Origin: CAJBLF01 sp964542965
GTDB taxonomy: Bacteria > Patescibacteriota > Gracilibacteria > Absconditabacterales > Absconditicoccaceae
Length of the DNA stretch: 26,854 nt
Direction: 5' to 3'
Assembly: GCA_964542965.1 (NCBI GenBank)
Contig: CAZIVH010000011.1
Coordinates: 1 to 26,854 of the forward strand
Position 1 is the first letter of the stretch. Every line of letters starts with the position of its first letter. Shown piece by piece: positions 16,820 to 26,245 of the stretch. The notes below the pieces were generated by a model. It was not told the origin of the DNA and made no database searches. It saw only the letters and a program-made list of their open reading frames with translations. Made by a program: the position numbers and the translations under genes.

Positions 16820-17685
16820 GTGAAAATCGCAGGTGTACAGCAGAGCACGATGATAGACTATCCAGGCAAGATCGCTTGCGTGGTCTTTACCCAATGATGC
16901 AATTTCCGCTGCCACTTCTGCCACAACCCTGAATGCGTATTGCCTGACAGAATGCAATTATTCCAAAACGATCTAATCCCGGAAGAAGCGTTCTTCAATT
17001 TTCTGAAGACAAGAAAAGGATTGCTTGACGGCGTCAGTATCTGCGGCGGAGAACCTACCTTACGGCCTGATCTCTACGACTTCGCCAAAAGGATAAAAGA
17101 TATGGGATTCTTAGTCAAATTAGATACCAACGGCAGGGATCGACAACTTGTCAAAAGGATGATCCAAGACAAGATATTGGATTATGTCGCGGTGGATCTG
17201 AAACATTCCCTGCATTGTTACGAAGACGCCATAGGGCTCGAACAGCCTGCGGAATTCTATCAAAGCTTCCAGAAGCTGTTACAGGTATTGCTCGAAAGCA
17301 AGATCGATTACGAATACAGGACGACGGTAGCGAAATGATTGCACACCGCCGATGATATCGAAAATATGGCCGTCTATATCAGAGGAGCGAGACATTATTA
17401 TCTGCAGAACTATATCGGCGGAAACACACTCAATCCCGATTTTTGAGGCACGCCATTCAGCGATGAAGAATTGGAGGAATTCAAAAAAATAGCTGAACGT
17501 TATGTCCAGCATTGNNNNNNNNNNNNNNNNNNNNNNNNNNNNNNNNNNNNNNNNNNNNNNNNNNNNNNNNNNNNNNNNNNNNNNNNNNNNNNNNNNNNNN
17601 NNNNNNNNNNNNNNGCGATGAAGAATTGGAGGAATTCAAAAAAATAGCTGAACGTTATGTCCAGCATTGCGAAATACGTAAATAA
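16820..17685 (+). CDS. nrdG: Anaerobic ribonucleotide reductase activating protein (radical SAM), interrupted by a false gap
   Basis: A radical SAM activase that would generate the glycyl radical on the 72-aa NrdD domain. The start KIAGVQQSTMIDYPGKIACV is typical of the family. The cluster motif is FTQGCNFRCHFCHNP (C-x3-C-x2-C), with Gly26 as TGA. ICGGEPTLRPDLYDF is the SAM-binding GGE region, and YVAVDLKHSLHCYE follows. Other TGA glycines are VAKGLHTADD and DFGGTPFSDEE. The 5' part runs 16820-17514. After 100 N, the sequence 17615-17669 repeats 17460-17514 exactly and then ends CEIRK-TAA (17683-17685). Removing the gap and one copy gives an intact 236-aa protein. The start GTG 16820 is chosen by family alignment; an in-frame ATG at 16769 lies inside the upstream hairpin. 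Confidence 0.9.
17460..17669. repeat. 55-bp identical ends flanking a 100-N gap (assembly artefact)
   Basis: Positions 17460-17514 and 17615-17669 are identical over 55 bp and flank exactly 100 N (17515-17614). The contig ends overlap, so the gap and one copy are almost certainly artificial. Merging restores a continuous nrdG reading frame. Confidence 0.9.
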
Positions 17686-17755
17686 AATGGGAAATGGAAA
17701 TATGGAAAATGGAAAATTAGTTTTTCAATGTTTCAATCTTTCAATATTTCAATAT
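17686..17755. repeat. Word-repeat inverted element
   Basis: Between the convergent ends of nrdG and the patatin gene, one arm is made of atggaaa words and the other of tttcaat words, around ttagttt. The arms correspond, in reverse orientation, to those of the element at 13129-13362. The potential hairpin might also serve as a weak bidirectional terminator. Confidence 0.6.
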
Positions 17756-18538
17756 TTATTTAAAGTGATTCATGCATTCACGATAGCCTTCCTCAAAGGC
17801 TTTTTTCATTTTTTGCTTATTGGTATCAAGGACTTTTAACGGGATATTGATATAGAACAAGTGTTCTACCAAAGGAAGATTTTCCACCGTATTCTTTCTC
17901 AGAAGTATCTCAAATGCTACGGAAAGCGCATCTATCACTGTGGAAAGTTTTTGATTTTCCCTGAATCTATTGAGCGCAATACCGATGATTTCCTCTTTTG
18001 GATACTGTTTTTTTGCGATATCCACGGGAAAATTATTGGTCACTCCGCCGTCCATCAATACCGCTGTCTGATACGGAATTGCAGGGAATATCCCTGGTAT
18101 CGACATACTTCCCGTCAATATAGTAGAAAGATCACCTTTGGAATATAAGGCAAATTTACCGGTGTTTGCGTTCGTCACTCCGATATAGACTTTATGAGAT
18201 AATTTTGAAATATCCTGAGGAAGATCTTTTTTGAATTGTTCCGTCAATCCGCTCGATTTGAGGAGGCTCTTCTTGGAAAGGATGTTGAGCGCGTAGATGT
18301 TCAGGAATTTTTTGGTATGGATGAATTTATCGAAGATCTCATCTGCGCTATATCCTGCAGCTCGATAGCTTGTCAATATCGCTCCAGCACTCACGCCATA
18401 GATCGCTTTGATATTCTCCTTGATTCCTAGTTCTTCCAACCCTTTCAATACGCCTAATCCATAAAACCCTCTGGTCCCTCATCACGAGATCACCAGCACA
18501 TATTTCTTCTGCTTCGACAAGAACGATAATATTCACAT
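17756..18538 (-). CDS. Patatin-like phospholipase
   Basis: A 260-aa lipid acyl hydrolase of the patatin family. The oxyanion-hole loop reads VLVISGGGTRGFYGLGVLKG (Gly19 and Gly20 both TGA). The nucleophile Ser50 is in YGVSAGAIL (GxSxG). The catalytic Asp163 is in MDGGVTNNFPV (DGG). All residues of the Ser-Asp dyad are present, so it should be active. The true start, ATG 18538, is followed at once by TGA (Gly2), so under the standard code the gene would seem to begin at an internal TTG and lose its active-site loop. There is no signal peptide, so it is probably cytosolic or secreted by another route. It could remodel the cell's own or scavenged host lipids (inference). Confidence 0.93.
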
Positions 18539-18550
18539 ACTCTTAAACTT

Positions 18551-18676
18551 AGTGAAAAACTAAAAACTAATAACGAATAATGAATGAATTGTACTTTTAT
18601 ACACTATTGTGAATTAAGATAGTTAATATCATAACAAATTCCTACGTTTTTCACTTTTCACTATTCACTGTTAGTT
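18551..18676. repeat. Word-repeat inverted element (copy B)
   Basis: The left arm reads gtgaaaaactaaaaactaat; the centre has gaatgaattgtacttttata; the right arm is tttttcacttttcactattc and further words. It is homologous to copy A at 13642-13760. It fills the space between the pduL stop and the patatin start and slightly overlaps the pduL stop codon. Confidence 0.65.
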
Positions 18677-19238
18677 ATTTAACAATTTCCGCCCAATCGC
18701 CTGCTTTAGCTCCTGCGGCGTTCGCCTCTTCGATATCAATATGGAAATCCAATGCATAATCATCTTTGGCTCTAACAGCTACATTTTCAAACACTACTCC
18801 TCTAATCCCTCCTATATGCATCTTGATCACATCTCAATTCTTGATTCACAATTCAGCTGCTTCCTTGACGGTGCAATGGAGATGTCTTTGCGCGATGATG
18901 GCAAAAGGTCCGTAGACTTCACCTACCGGTCCCACTATCTTTATATATCCCAAATCTTTGGTATCACCAGATACTTTGATTGGCGCAGTGATTCAGAGCG
19001 TATACGTATCGCTGATGCTTAACTCGACTTGGGTTGTTTTTCTGTTTGGTCCGACTACTCTGACGTTCTCTATCTGTCCTTTCTCTCCCACCAAAGTAAC
19101 TAGTTCTTCAGCAGCGTACTGACCTGGTTGAGTGATAGTCTTAAATACTTTAAGTTCGTATCCTTTGCCGAATAACTTTTCGCAATCGCTTTGTGACAAA
19201 TGAACATGCCTGTTGGAAATTCACAATGGGATTCTCAT
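18675..19238 (-). CDS. pduL: PduL-type phosphate acyltransferase
   Basis: A 187-aa phosphotransacylase of the PduL family, which converts acyl-CoA plus phosphate to acyl phosphate plus CoA. The first half has IPLGISNRHVHLSQSD, then LFGKGYELKVFKTITQPGQY and GQIENVRVVGPNRKTTQVEL. The second half has FAIIAQRHLHCTVKEAAELG, IKNGDVIKMHIGG and LDFHIDIEEANAAGAKAGDW. The two RH(V/L)H motifs supply zinc-ligand histidines. Glycines in LGISN, TLGITAP, AELGIK and KNGDV are TGA, all at positions usually Gly in the family. No microcompartment genes or acetate kinase are visible, so it is probably a free cytosolic Pta substitute. ATG 19238 is chosen because it restores the N-terminal RHVH motif. Confidence 0.93.
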
Positions 19239-19357
19239 CTACTATATTACAAAATAAATTAATTTTGAATTTGAAATTTGAAATTTTGAATTTTGAAACG
19301 TCGATACGTAAATAGGTTTTCAAATTTTAAATTGTAAATTATAAATTTCAAATTATT
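19239..19357. repeat. Word-repeat inverted element
   Basis: The left arm (about 19262-19299) consists of ttgaaatt/ttttgaa words and the right arm (about 19316-19353) of their complements, around acgtcgatacgtaaatagg. It has the same design as the other intergenic word-repeat elements and lies between two co-directional minus-strand genes. Confidence 0.6.
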
Positions 19358-19915
19358 TTAGATATTGAATTGATTTATCACGGTTTCTATCTGTGTATTC
19401 AGCTCTTCGAACGTACCGTCGTTGGTGAAGACATGATCGGCCATGGTCATGCATTTGGCGACATTTTGTTTGGTAGGATCTTCGTTCTGCATCTCTCTCT
19501 GCTCATTCATAATGAATTCGTCATAGGAAATCTTGTCGGTTTCGCTTCCACGAAGGATCACTCTTTCATATCTGATTTTCGGGTCTGCATCGATTGCGAA
19601 AAACAGAAAATTCTCTTTGTCTTTGAGTGCTTCCACTTCGCCCACCGCTCTCAAGCTTTCGATGATGGCGTTCTTGCCGGACGCTTTCGCTTGCTCGTAT
19701 AATTGCTCGACAATATAGGAAGGTCCGAATGTTGCGCGGAGATCGTTGGCGACGATGACCATGCTGTCTCTATTGACGGGCATTCCCCTTTTCTCTATCT
19801 CCTGGATCAGGAACGCACGGACAGAATAATGCTGGAATCATTTCTTCTGGACAAGGTAATCGACGATAGTGCCTTTGCCGGCACCAAGCGTTCCAGTGAT
19901 TCAGATGATTTTCAT
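19358..19915 (-). CDS. P-loop nucleotide kinase-like protein (AAA / dephospho-CoA kinase-like)
   Basis: A 185-aa P-loop protein. It begins MKIIGITGTLGAGKGTIVDY, a Walker A of the GxxGxGKGT type used by adenylate, cytidylate and dephospho-CoA kinases; Gly5 and Gly26 are TGA. Next come HYSVRAFLIQEIEKRGMPVN, MVIVANDLRATFGPSYIVEQ, an IIESLRAVGEVEAL block, LFFAIDADPKIRYERVILRG with the lid-like Arg, and MADHVFTNDGTFEELNTQI, which resembles the C-terminal D-x-V-I-x-N-x-G-T of dephospho-CoA kinases. The substrate is uncertain; I would not call it CoaE. The start ATG 19915 is needed for the P-loop. It precedes pduL on the same strand, separated by a repeat element. Confidence 0.85.
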
Positions 19916-19986
19916 AGAGATAATATTATGGATAAATCACTCTCACTATATACATTTCACAAAGCAAAAGAAAGGTTTTTTTAGGT

Positions 19987-20015
19987 TTGAAATACACCGA
20001 TGACTTCAGTATATT
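19987..20015 (+). promoter_or_regulatory. Putative sigma70-type promoter
   Basis: TTGAAA (19987-19992), a 17-bp spacer and TATATT (20010-20015) lie 40 bp upstream of ATG 20056. The leader between them, tattgtccctttaccctttc, is pyrimidine-rich and lacks a Shine-Dalgarno motif. Confidence 0.5.
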
Positions 20016-20055
20016 CTCATTATGTTTTTTTATTGTCCCTTTACCCTTTCACAAT

Positions 20056-20925
20056 ATGAAAAGACTTCTTTGGTTTATATGCATCCCTATTCTTTTGTGA
20101 GCTTTATTCCTCTACCTCATAAATCATCCTCAGCTGCCTCTCACCCAACAGTTTTTTGGGAATTTTCTGAATGATGCTAACATGCATTCTGGAGATATGC
20201 TAGATACATGAGCTGCTGCTAATCTCACAGAAAACGATATCTTCAATCTTTCTGGATGTACCAAAGAATTCATAAGGAATGAGAGAATCAAAAAATTATT
20301 TGCTGAAGACCCTTCCATGGCCAATGATTTTTCTGGGATCATATTCCCTGACCGGACATGCACTACCGTATACGAACCAGGAACATACGAATATATCCCT
20401 TATTACAAGACCACACTCCGTGTACTCGATCTCAGCGGTATAGATTCCGCCAATCCTGCTGTAGTAAGCGGAATGATGGAACTGACTAATCTAGAAGCAT
20501 ATCCGCTAACTATCGATACCAATCTTTTGATTATCGATCCTATCGGAGGAAGAGTGGTAGCGAAAAAAGTTATTGCGTTGAGCGGTATGACTATAGATGG
20601 AGCAGATGTCGCTAGACTCTTCGTCTCTTTTGAAGGACAAGACGGATTAGCTCCTTACCTCAATCTTTTGGTAAAAAAATGACACTATCTTGGCTGGGTA
20701 ACTGCTTATTTCGACAGTCATCCTACTGTCGAAACGTTGTATTATACGCTCTACAACGAACAAACAAAACGAGCTGACGAATATCATACCAGTCATCCAT
20801 GAGAGGAAGTACCATTGGATATAGATAGGACATTCAATTATTATGCTACTACTATTTTTACCAATGCTGCTTACCAATCGCTCTACCAACGTGCGCTTAG
20901 CGATATCTTCACATATTTTCGTTAA
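20056..20925 (+). CDS. Exported single-pass membrane-anchored protein, unknown function
   Basis: A 289-aa protein with four TGA glycines. The N-terminus KRLLWFICIPILLGALFLYL followed by INHPQLPLTQQF aligns with the anchors of the proteins at 8146 and 8989 (pattern K-x-LL-x(9)-G-x-x-YL/I-x-x-x-P-x-LP-x-x-Q). The exported part contains a single Cys pair, LSGCTKEFIRNERIKKL and IFPDRTCTTVYEPG. A GIDSANPAVVSGMMELTNLE segment and a C-terminal helical region rich in Tyr (AYFDSHPTVETLYYTLYNEQ) follow. No family is recognised. The gene is 37 bp upstream of a lytic transglycosylase gene, and both are probably one transcript ending at 21890, so a cell-envelope role is reasonable. Confidence 0.83.
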
Positions 20926-20962
20926 ACATTCCTAATTCCCTTTTACCTTTTCTCTCATACTC

Positions 20963-21856
20963 ATGATTGAACAGCTAAAAAAATACTATACGGATAAGAA
21001 ATTATTTTGGAGGGGTATTGTCGGCATCATTATCGTTATCATCATCCTCTTCCAATTCACCGGCAGGAAAGGCTCTTTGAATCTTTTGCCTACAGATATC
21101 GCTTTTGCAGGAGAGCATATGCCTACTGCAGGAAGATACCAGTTAAATATCGAAAGATTCGACAGAGAAGTCGCATTGTTGCAATTGAACGCAGCGCAGT
21201 TCGTCATGATCTACAAAAGATGGAACCTGATTATCCCGACGATAGAAAAGGAATTGAAAAAGGCAGGTCTCCCTGATGACTTAAAGTATATCCCGATCAT
21301 CGAGAGCGCATTGAGAGAGAACGTCAGTAGTTCTGCAGGCGCAGCAGGCATACGGCAATTCATGCCCTGAACAGCACAGAAATATGGATTGATAGTGAAT
21401 TCAGGCGTGGATGAAAGATTCGACGTTGCCAAGTCCACGGCGGCGGCCATCATTCATCTCACCAATCTCTACAAGAAGTTCGGCAACCGAACGCTCGTAG
21501 CCGCCGCCTACAATAGAGGCGAAAACGGCTTGCAAGCTAGCATAGACAATCAATTCAGCAACAATTATTACGATCTCCGATTGAACAACGAAACCTCAAG
21601 ATATGTGTTCAGGATATTGGCGATGAAACACGTACGAGAAAACAGATACCGCTTCTTTGATCGCGATGTCTTATGATCGATGTATACACCATTCGATACG
21701 GAAAGCGTCAGCGTCAAACAAATAAAGAACATCGCTGAACGAGCCAAGGCCAACGGATATAGCTATTACGAAGTGAAAAAGTTGAATCCACGGATCCTGA
21801 AAAGTTCTCTCCCTGAGGGGAAACGAACCATCGAAATCTTCAATCAGAAAAAATAG
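20963..21856 (+). CDS. Membrane-anchored lytic transglycosylase (MltD-like, SLT domain)
   Basis: A 297-aa murein-cleaving enzyme. A short cytosolic start is followed by one membrane helix at about 17-33 (GIVGIIIVIIILFQF). The SLT catalytic domain follows: helix LKKAGLPDDLKYIPIIESAL with catalytic Glu114, then SSAGAAGIRQFMPGTAQKYG, VDERFDVAKSTAAAIIHLTN and VAAAYNRGENGL. The conserved Gly in MPGTA is TGA. The C-terminus (ESVSVKQIKNIAERAKANGY then SYYEVKKLNP) looks like a degenerate LysM-type binding module. Its function is trimming peptidoglycan outside the membrane, for growth, division or insertion of envelope machines. The leader before ATG 20963 is pyrimidine-rich (cccttttaccttttctctc). A terminator follows 9 bp after the stop. 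Confidence 0.93.
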
Positions 21857-21864
21857 CATTTAAG

Positions 21865-21895
21865 AAAAAAGAGCCTCATGGCTCTTTTTTCTCTT
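21865..21895. terminator. Bidirectional intrinsic terminator
   Basis: aaaaaagagcc (21865-21875), loop tcat and ggctctttttt (21880-21890) form a perfect 11-bp hairpin with A-tract and T-tract. It sits between the convergent transglycosylase and efp genes and should serve both strands. Confidence 0.9.
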
Positions 21896-21919
21896 ATACT
21901 TCTTTATGCTTCAAGCTAA

Positions 21920-22471
21920 TTAGTTCGTCTCACCGGTGAGCGTATTAAGCGTAACCGTATCTCATTCGTTTTTGTGGAGCGGGATCATAATCTCTAAACC
22001 CGTCTCTATCTTTGCTGGCTTCTTTCCTGCTTGCGCTCTATCTCCTTTTACCCCAGGAACGGTCTCAATGATCTTGTAGGAAACAGTAGGAGGAAGGATA
22101 ACACTGATGACATTACCCTTATGGACCATGACATAGCAATCCATATTTTCCTTGAGATATCCTGTGATATCATCAACCATGTCTTTATTGAGATCGTGCA
22201 TCTCTCCCGTATCGTTTTCCATGAATGTGTAGGTATCGCCCGCACTATACAAAAATACCGCGTTCTTGGTCATTACATCACCTTTTTCGATGACTGATCA
22301 TGACTTATACGTCAAGCTCTGCACGCTTCCGGTGATAAGATTCTTGAGTTTGAAGGTGTAACTTCCTTGCCTTTGCTGACACTGCATAAAAGCGAAATCG
22401 ATTACTTTGTACAATTGCCCATCAATATCGAGTATGGTGTTCTTTTTGATTTCTGATACATCTAACTTCAT
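21920..22471 (-). CDS. efp: Elongation factor P
   Basis: A 183-aa translation factor that relieves ribosome stalling at polyproline. The N-terminal KOW-like domain starts LDVSEIKKNTILDIDGQLYK; the middle OB domain has NAVFLYSAGDTYTFMENDTG and MVDDITGYLKENMDCYVMVH. The C-terminal OB domain has ETVPGVKGDRAQAGKKPAKI, then ETGLEIMIPLHKNEGDTVTL. Glycines in YKSGSVIEK and KNEGDTV are TGA. The tip loop, usually PGKG or PGRG with the modified residue, reads CQQRQGS here. An Arg sits at or next to the modification position and the Pro-Gly is absent, so modification may differ or be missing. Homology across the rest is clear. The start ATG 22471 lies 73 bp after the stop of the large membrane protein; that spacer shows nothing notable. 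Confidence 0.93.
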
Positions 22472-22544
22472 TGCTATATAACTAACAAATTAAAATACAT
22501 TAAGAGATTCGCCCATTAAGCATTTCGGCATGTTTATGTAATCC

Positions 22545-25500
22545 TTAATTGAGTTCGAATACGATAAGCTGTGATCATCCGCCAAGACTCTGCCCGATGA
22601 TATTATTGAGATATTCTTGATACTGCGTATTGCCTGATTTGAGCAGATTGCTCAATCCTAGATATTGTGCGAGGATCATCCTTTCATCTTGTGTCAATCA
22701 CTCTATACTTTTTTGCAATTGCTCAGATGCTCATGGTTGTGTAAGCACACCTTGTGCTGCTGTAAGGACTTTCGCTTCATCTATAGTCTTACCGTAGACG
22801 TCAGCTATATCGCCTATAGCCTGGCCGTTCTGCATCCTATTGGTGAAAGTCTCTGCAATGAAATTGAGAAGCTGTTGTGCGTCTGGGAAGAATCTCGCTA
22901 CGGAAAGTTTAGCTCTCAAGAATACCAACTCATCTGCAGACATCTCTCCGAATTTCGCCTTCAAGGTAGCATCGTCCAAACTAAACGCATATTTAGCTCA
23001 GAGGTTGTTGGTACCGAAGAGATGGACATATCCTGCGCTTCGCAATTTCACTAACATACTGATCGCTCCATCTTCCTGGATTTTTCCGGTAACTGGATCT
23101 TTCTTCGCAAAGAATCTATTGAAGAGCGACTCATTTCCTTCTCCCATCACGACAGTTCCGATATTAGGATCTATGACGAGATATTTGAGATTTGATTTTT
23201 TGATTCTCTGATATGTCTTGCAGAGATTGCCGTCAGACCCTTGTTCTCGGAATCGAGCAAGCATTCCATCATTTTTAATGTTGCGCTGATTATCTAAGAA
23301 GTATTGCATATAGGTTCCTGCTATCAACACACCGTCTTCGTTCTTTCTCTCTTTGGTATACTCGATGAATTTATTGTAATGAGGGAATTGGAGATCAAAG
23401 ACATCTTTCCGCCCATAGCCTGACTTCACTACTTCTGCTTGTTGGAGCGTAGAAGTGATCTCCACTGATTTTCCGTTATTCATCCTATATCGAAGGAAAG
23501 GACCTCCTCCTCATTGAGAGGATATTCTGATGAAATTAAGCACGAACTGCACCAATCCTCGAATCACAAACAAGAAGATGAGGATATAGAATATCATTTT
23601 ATCTTTTTCTTTTTGTGTGTGAGTGAACATATCTTTGAGGATCAAAGCTACTGCGATAACCGTCCAAACTACAAGTCCCATTCCGTACCATAGGATACCT
23701 CCTCAGATGATCCGCCGGATAGCCCATCCTATGATAGTTACGCCGCTGATCATGACAAGATTCATATCTTGTTTGAAACGTTTTGCATTGAAGAGTGCAT
23801 AGACAAACCCCAATACGAGCAGCGATAAGATCATCAATCGCACGTAGCCGATATCGGTATAATAACTGCTAAGATTCTGCAATGATCGATTGAAAGTGAT
23901 ATTGAACGGTACAAGATATCTGTATGGGATGCTAATCTTGCCTGCCTGAGTGAAAATAGAATGATTTTGGTAATATTGTCTGATGGCTAGTATCTGATCC
24001 CTGTATTCTGCAGGATTTATGACTGATTGATTTCACTTCTTCGCATACGCCGCAAGCGCACCGCTCAAAAGATCGTATGCTTCTGTTCCTTCTTTCATCT
24101 GAGCAAACAGACTCTGTATCGTAGGCACATTGAAATTTTCTATCGCCTGCGCGTTTTTGCATAATAGCTTTGCTTGACTATTCAAACCATAGCACGTAGA
24201 GTTTGCTGGATAGAAGATTCTCAGAAGGCCATATCCAAGATTGAGACCACCATCTTTGACAATATCCTTCCGTCCATATCCTACATATCTTCCTACATCT
24301 TCATTTGTTGTAATCGCTTTTCTCATGCCTCATGACAACTGTTCGTCCGTGAAGGAGATTTCCGCACATTGTTCGGGAGCAAGATTGGCAGTAGCTAACG
24401 CTTCGTTATCTATAGATGATTGCGCCGCGACCGCTTCAGCATCCGTTGTCGCAAGCAACACATTTGATATCTTCGCATCTACCAACAATGTACTTTTGAT
24501 GAATTTTACTGGGCTGAACGTTCCTGTAGAGATCTGGTTGATCAAGATATTAGGACCCTTGAAGACCAAAACGACTCCTACTATAGTTAGCGCCCAAACG
24601 CCTATGTAACTAAGCAATCTCTTGACGTCTTTTGTCCGCTGTTTTTTCATAAGCATTTGGATAATGCCGATAATGACAATTATGAAACCGATCATGACGA
24701 TATATTTTCCTGCTATAGGATTCATCATATCCGGAGCATTGGCTATTTTCATCATTCACATCATACCCAATGTCATAACCCCCGTTCCGATAGCTATAAG
24801 GCTATTGATCCACAATCCTATAAGCAGCAATCCGAACATCGCGATATCGATAAATGCCGTCTGTTTCGCCATCAATGCCCATGCAAACATCACTCATGAG
24901 ATGATGATATATTTGAGCGAATCCCGATGAAGTTTCAATCCATGTTCGCGGTTGTCCAATACATATTTGAGGAAGATAAATCCGGAAAGCATGGCTAAGA
25001 TCGTTAATGCCATAATTCAGAGATCTGTCTTATTATCGACGAATACGAGGAAAGCACCCATTCCACTGGTCAGCCGGAAGAGCAACATCATCCATCCGCT
25101 ATAGAATCCTAATGAAGTGACGGTATCGTCTTCATCTTGTTTAGGGGCGAAATAGGTGATAACCTCTCTGATCAATCCTGTACCGAAAATCAATACAAGC
25201 AATCCGCTCAAGAAATTCATAGATACTGCTATATTGTCTGGTGACATCCGGAATCGGCTCTTGATAGGAGTGATAAGCGCGAACCGGAACGTAAGGAACA
25301 TATGCCGAAGCCCTGGAGCCATCGCTGCAGGTCAAGCATTTCCTCGAAGGACACCATGGTTTTCCGCCAATACTTTAGGGATATACATATATTCATGATT
25401 AGCATCCCAAGCTGTTGAATACGGAATGATAGACAATTGGAATCCATAGAGATAGTAGATGATTGAAATAGCGAGTAACACGATACCTATCCATTTCCAT

Positions 25501-26138
25501 CGATTATTCTTGAGATTTTCTCCTTTGAATTGATCAGCGATATCCGTGATAATGGATTTGTACGGAAGCATGTCTTCCTTCATGCGTCGGATCATATATC
25601 CGAGACCAAAGAACATAATCCGTATGATCACTCCTCGAAGTAGATGCACCATAGAGAAGAGGTAGACAACCAAGAGGAATATTCAGAGTCCTATTCAAAA
25701 GTTGATCACCATTTCTTGTCGCCTGATCTCCTTGAATTGTATGAATTTTTTGGAAATCCATGTACCGAATGCAGTCAACCCTACGAGAGCATATATGCCG
25801 AGGAAGTAGATCAGCAAGGTATTTATCATCAGGAGTATCCGTCCTGCTGAGCCTCCGATTATCGTATCTTTTATAGCTACAAAGATAGTGGAATAGAGCA
25901 TCAGCGTTATCGGTATGATGTATATGAAGAATTTCTTCACAGAGAACATTTTCCCTCTGACGATATAGACCAACGGTATGCATGCCGCGATGATCGTTCA
26001 TAGGAACAATTTCCGATTTGCTCGGCCTGCAAGCATACTCTGATAATACGTATGATTGGCCATAAATTCATTGTAGATGCTCACGCCAAAGAAACTGAGG
26101 AGCAAAATACCGATGATCAAAAAGATTTTTTGTTTCAT
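22545..26138 (-). CDS. Very large polytopic membrane protein, GT-C-like architecture, unknown function
   Basis: A single 1197-codon frame with about 15 TGA glycines; under the standard code it falls into more than ten pieces. Residues 1-550 hold many membrane helices, beginning KQKIFLIIGILLLSFFGVSI and including FIYIIPITLMLYSTIFVAI and LLAISIIYYLYGFQLSIIPY. A loop follows the helices with YSTAWDANHEYMYIPKVLAE, the sort of D/E-containing first loop seen in GT-C glycosyltransferases. About 555-750 is a soluble domain with VGRYVGYGRKDIVKDGG. More helices lie at 755-865. The C-terminal about 330 residues are soluble (VKSGYGRKDVFDLQFPHYNK, VLIAGTYMQYFLDNQ). A GYGRKD motif occurs in both soluble parts. 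Envelope glycan transfer or another surface function is inferred only from topology. It lies between secD and efp, all on the same strand. Confidence 0.85.
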
Positions 26139-26245
26139 GAAGTAGGCTAAAGAAATTAAAAGATGGAGTAGATAGATTGGATGGAATAGACAGATTGGAT
26201 GGAATAGAAAATCCTAATCCGTCTCCATCGATCTAATCTGTCTCC
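26139..26245. repeat. Word-repeat inverted element
   Basis: The left arm has a 20-bp tandem unit, agattggatggaatagacag, about two copies (26173-26210). The right arm, tctccatcgatctaatctgt and on (26221-26242), is its approximate inverted complement, around aaatcctaatcc. It separates secD from the large membrane protein gene. Confidence 0.6.
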
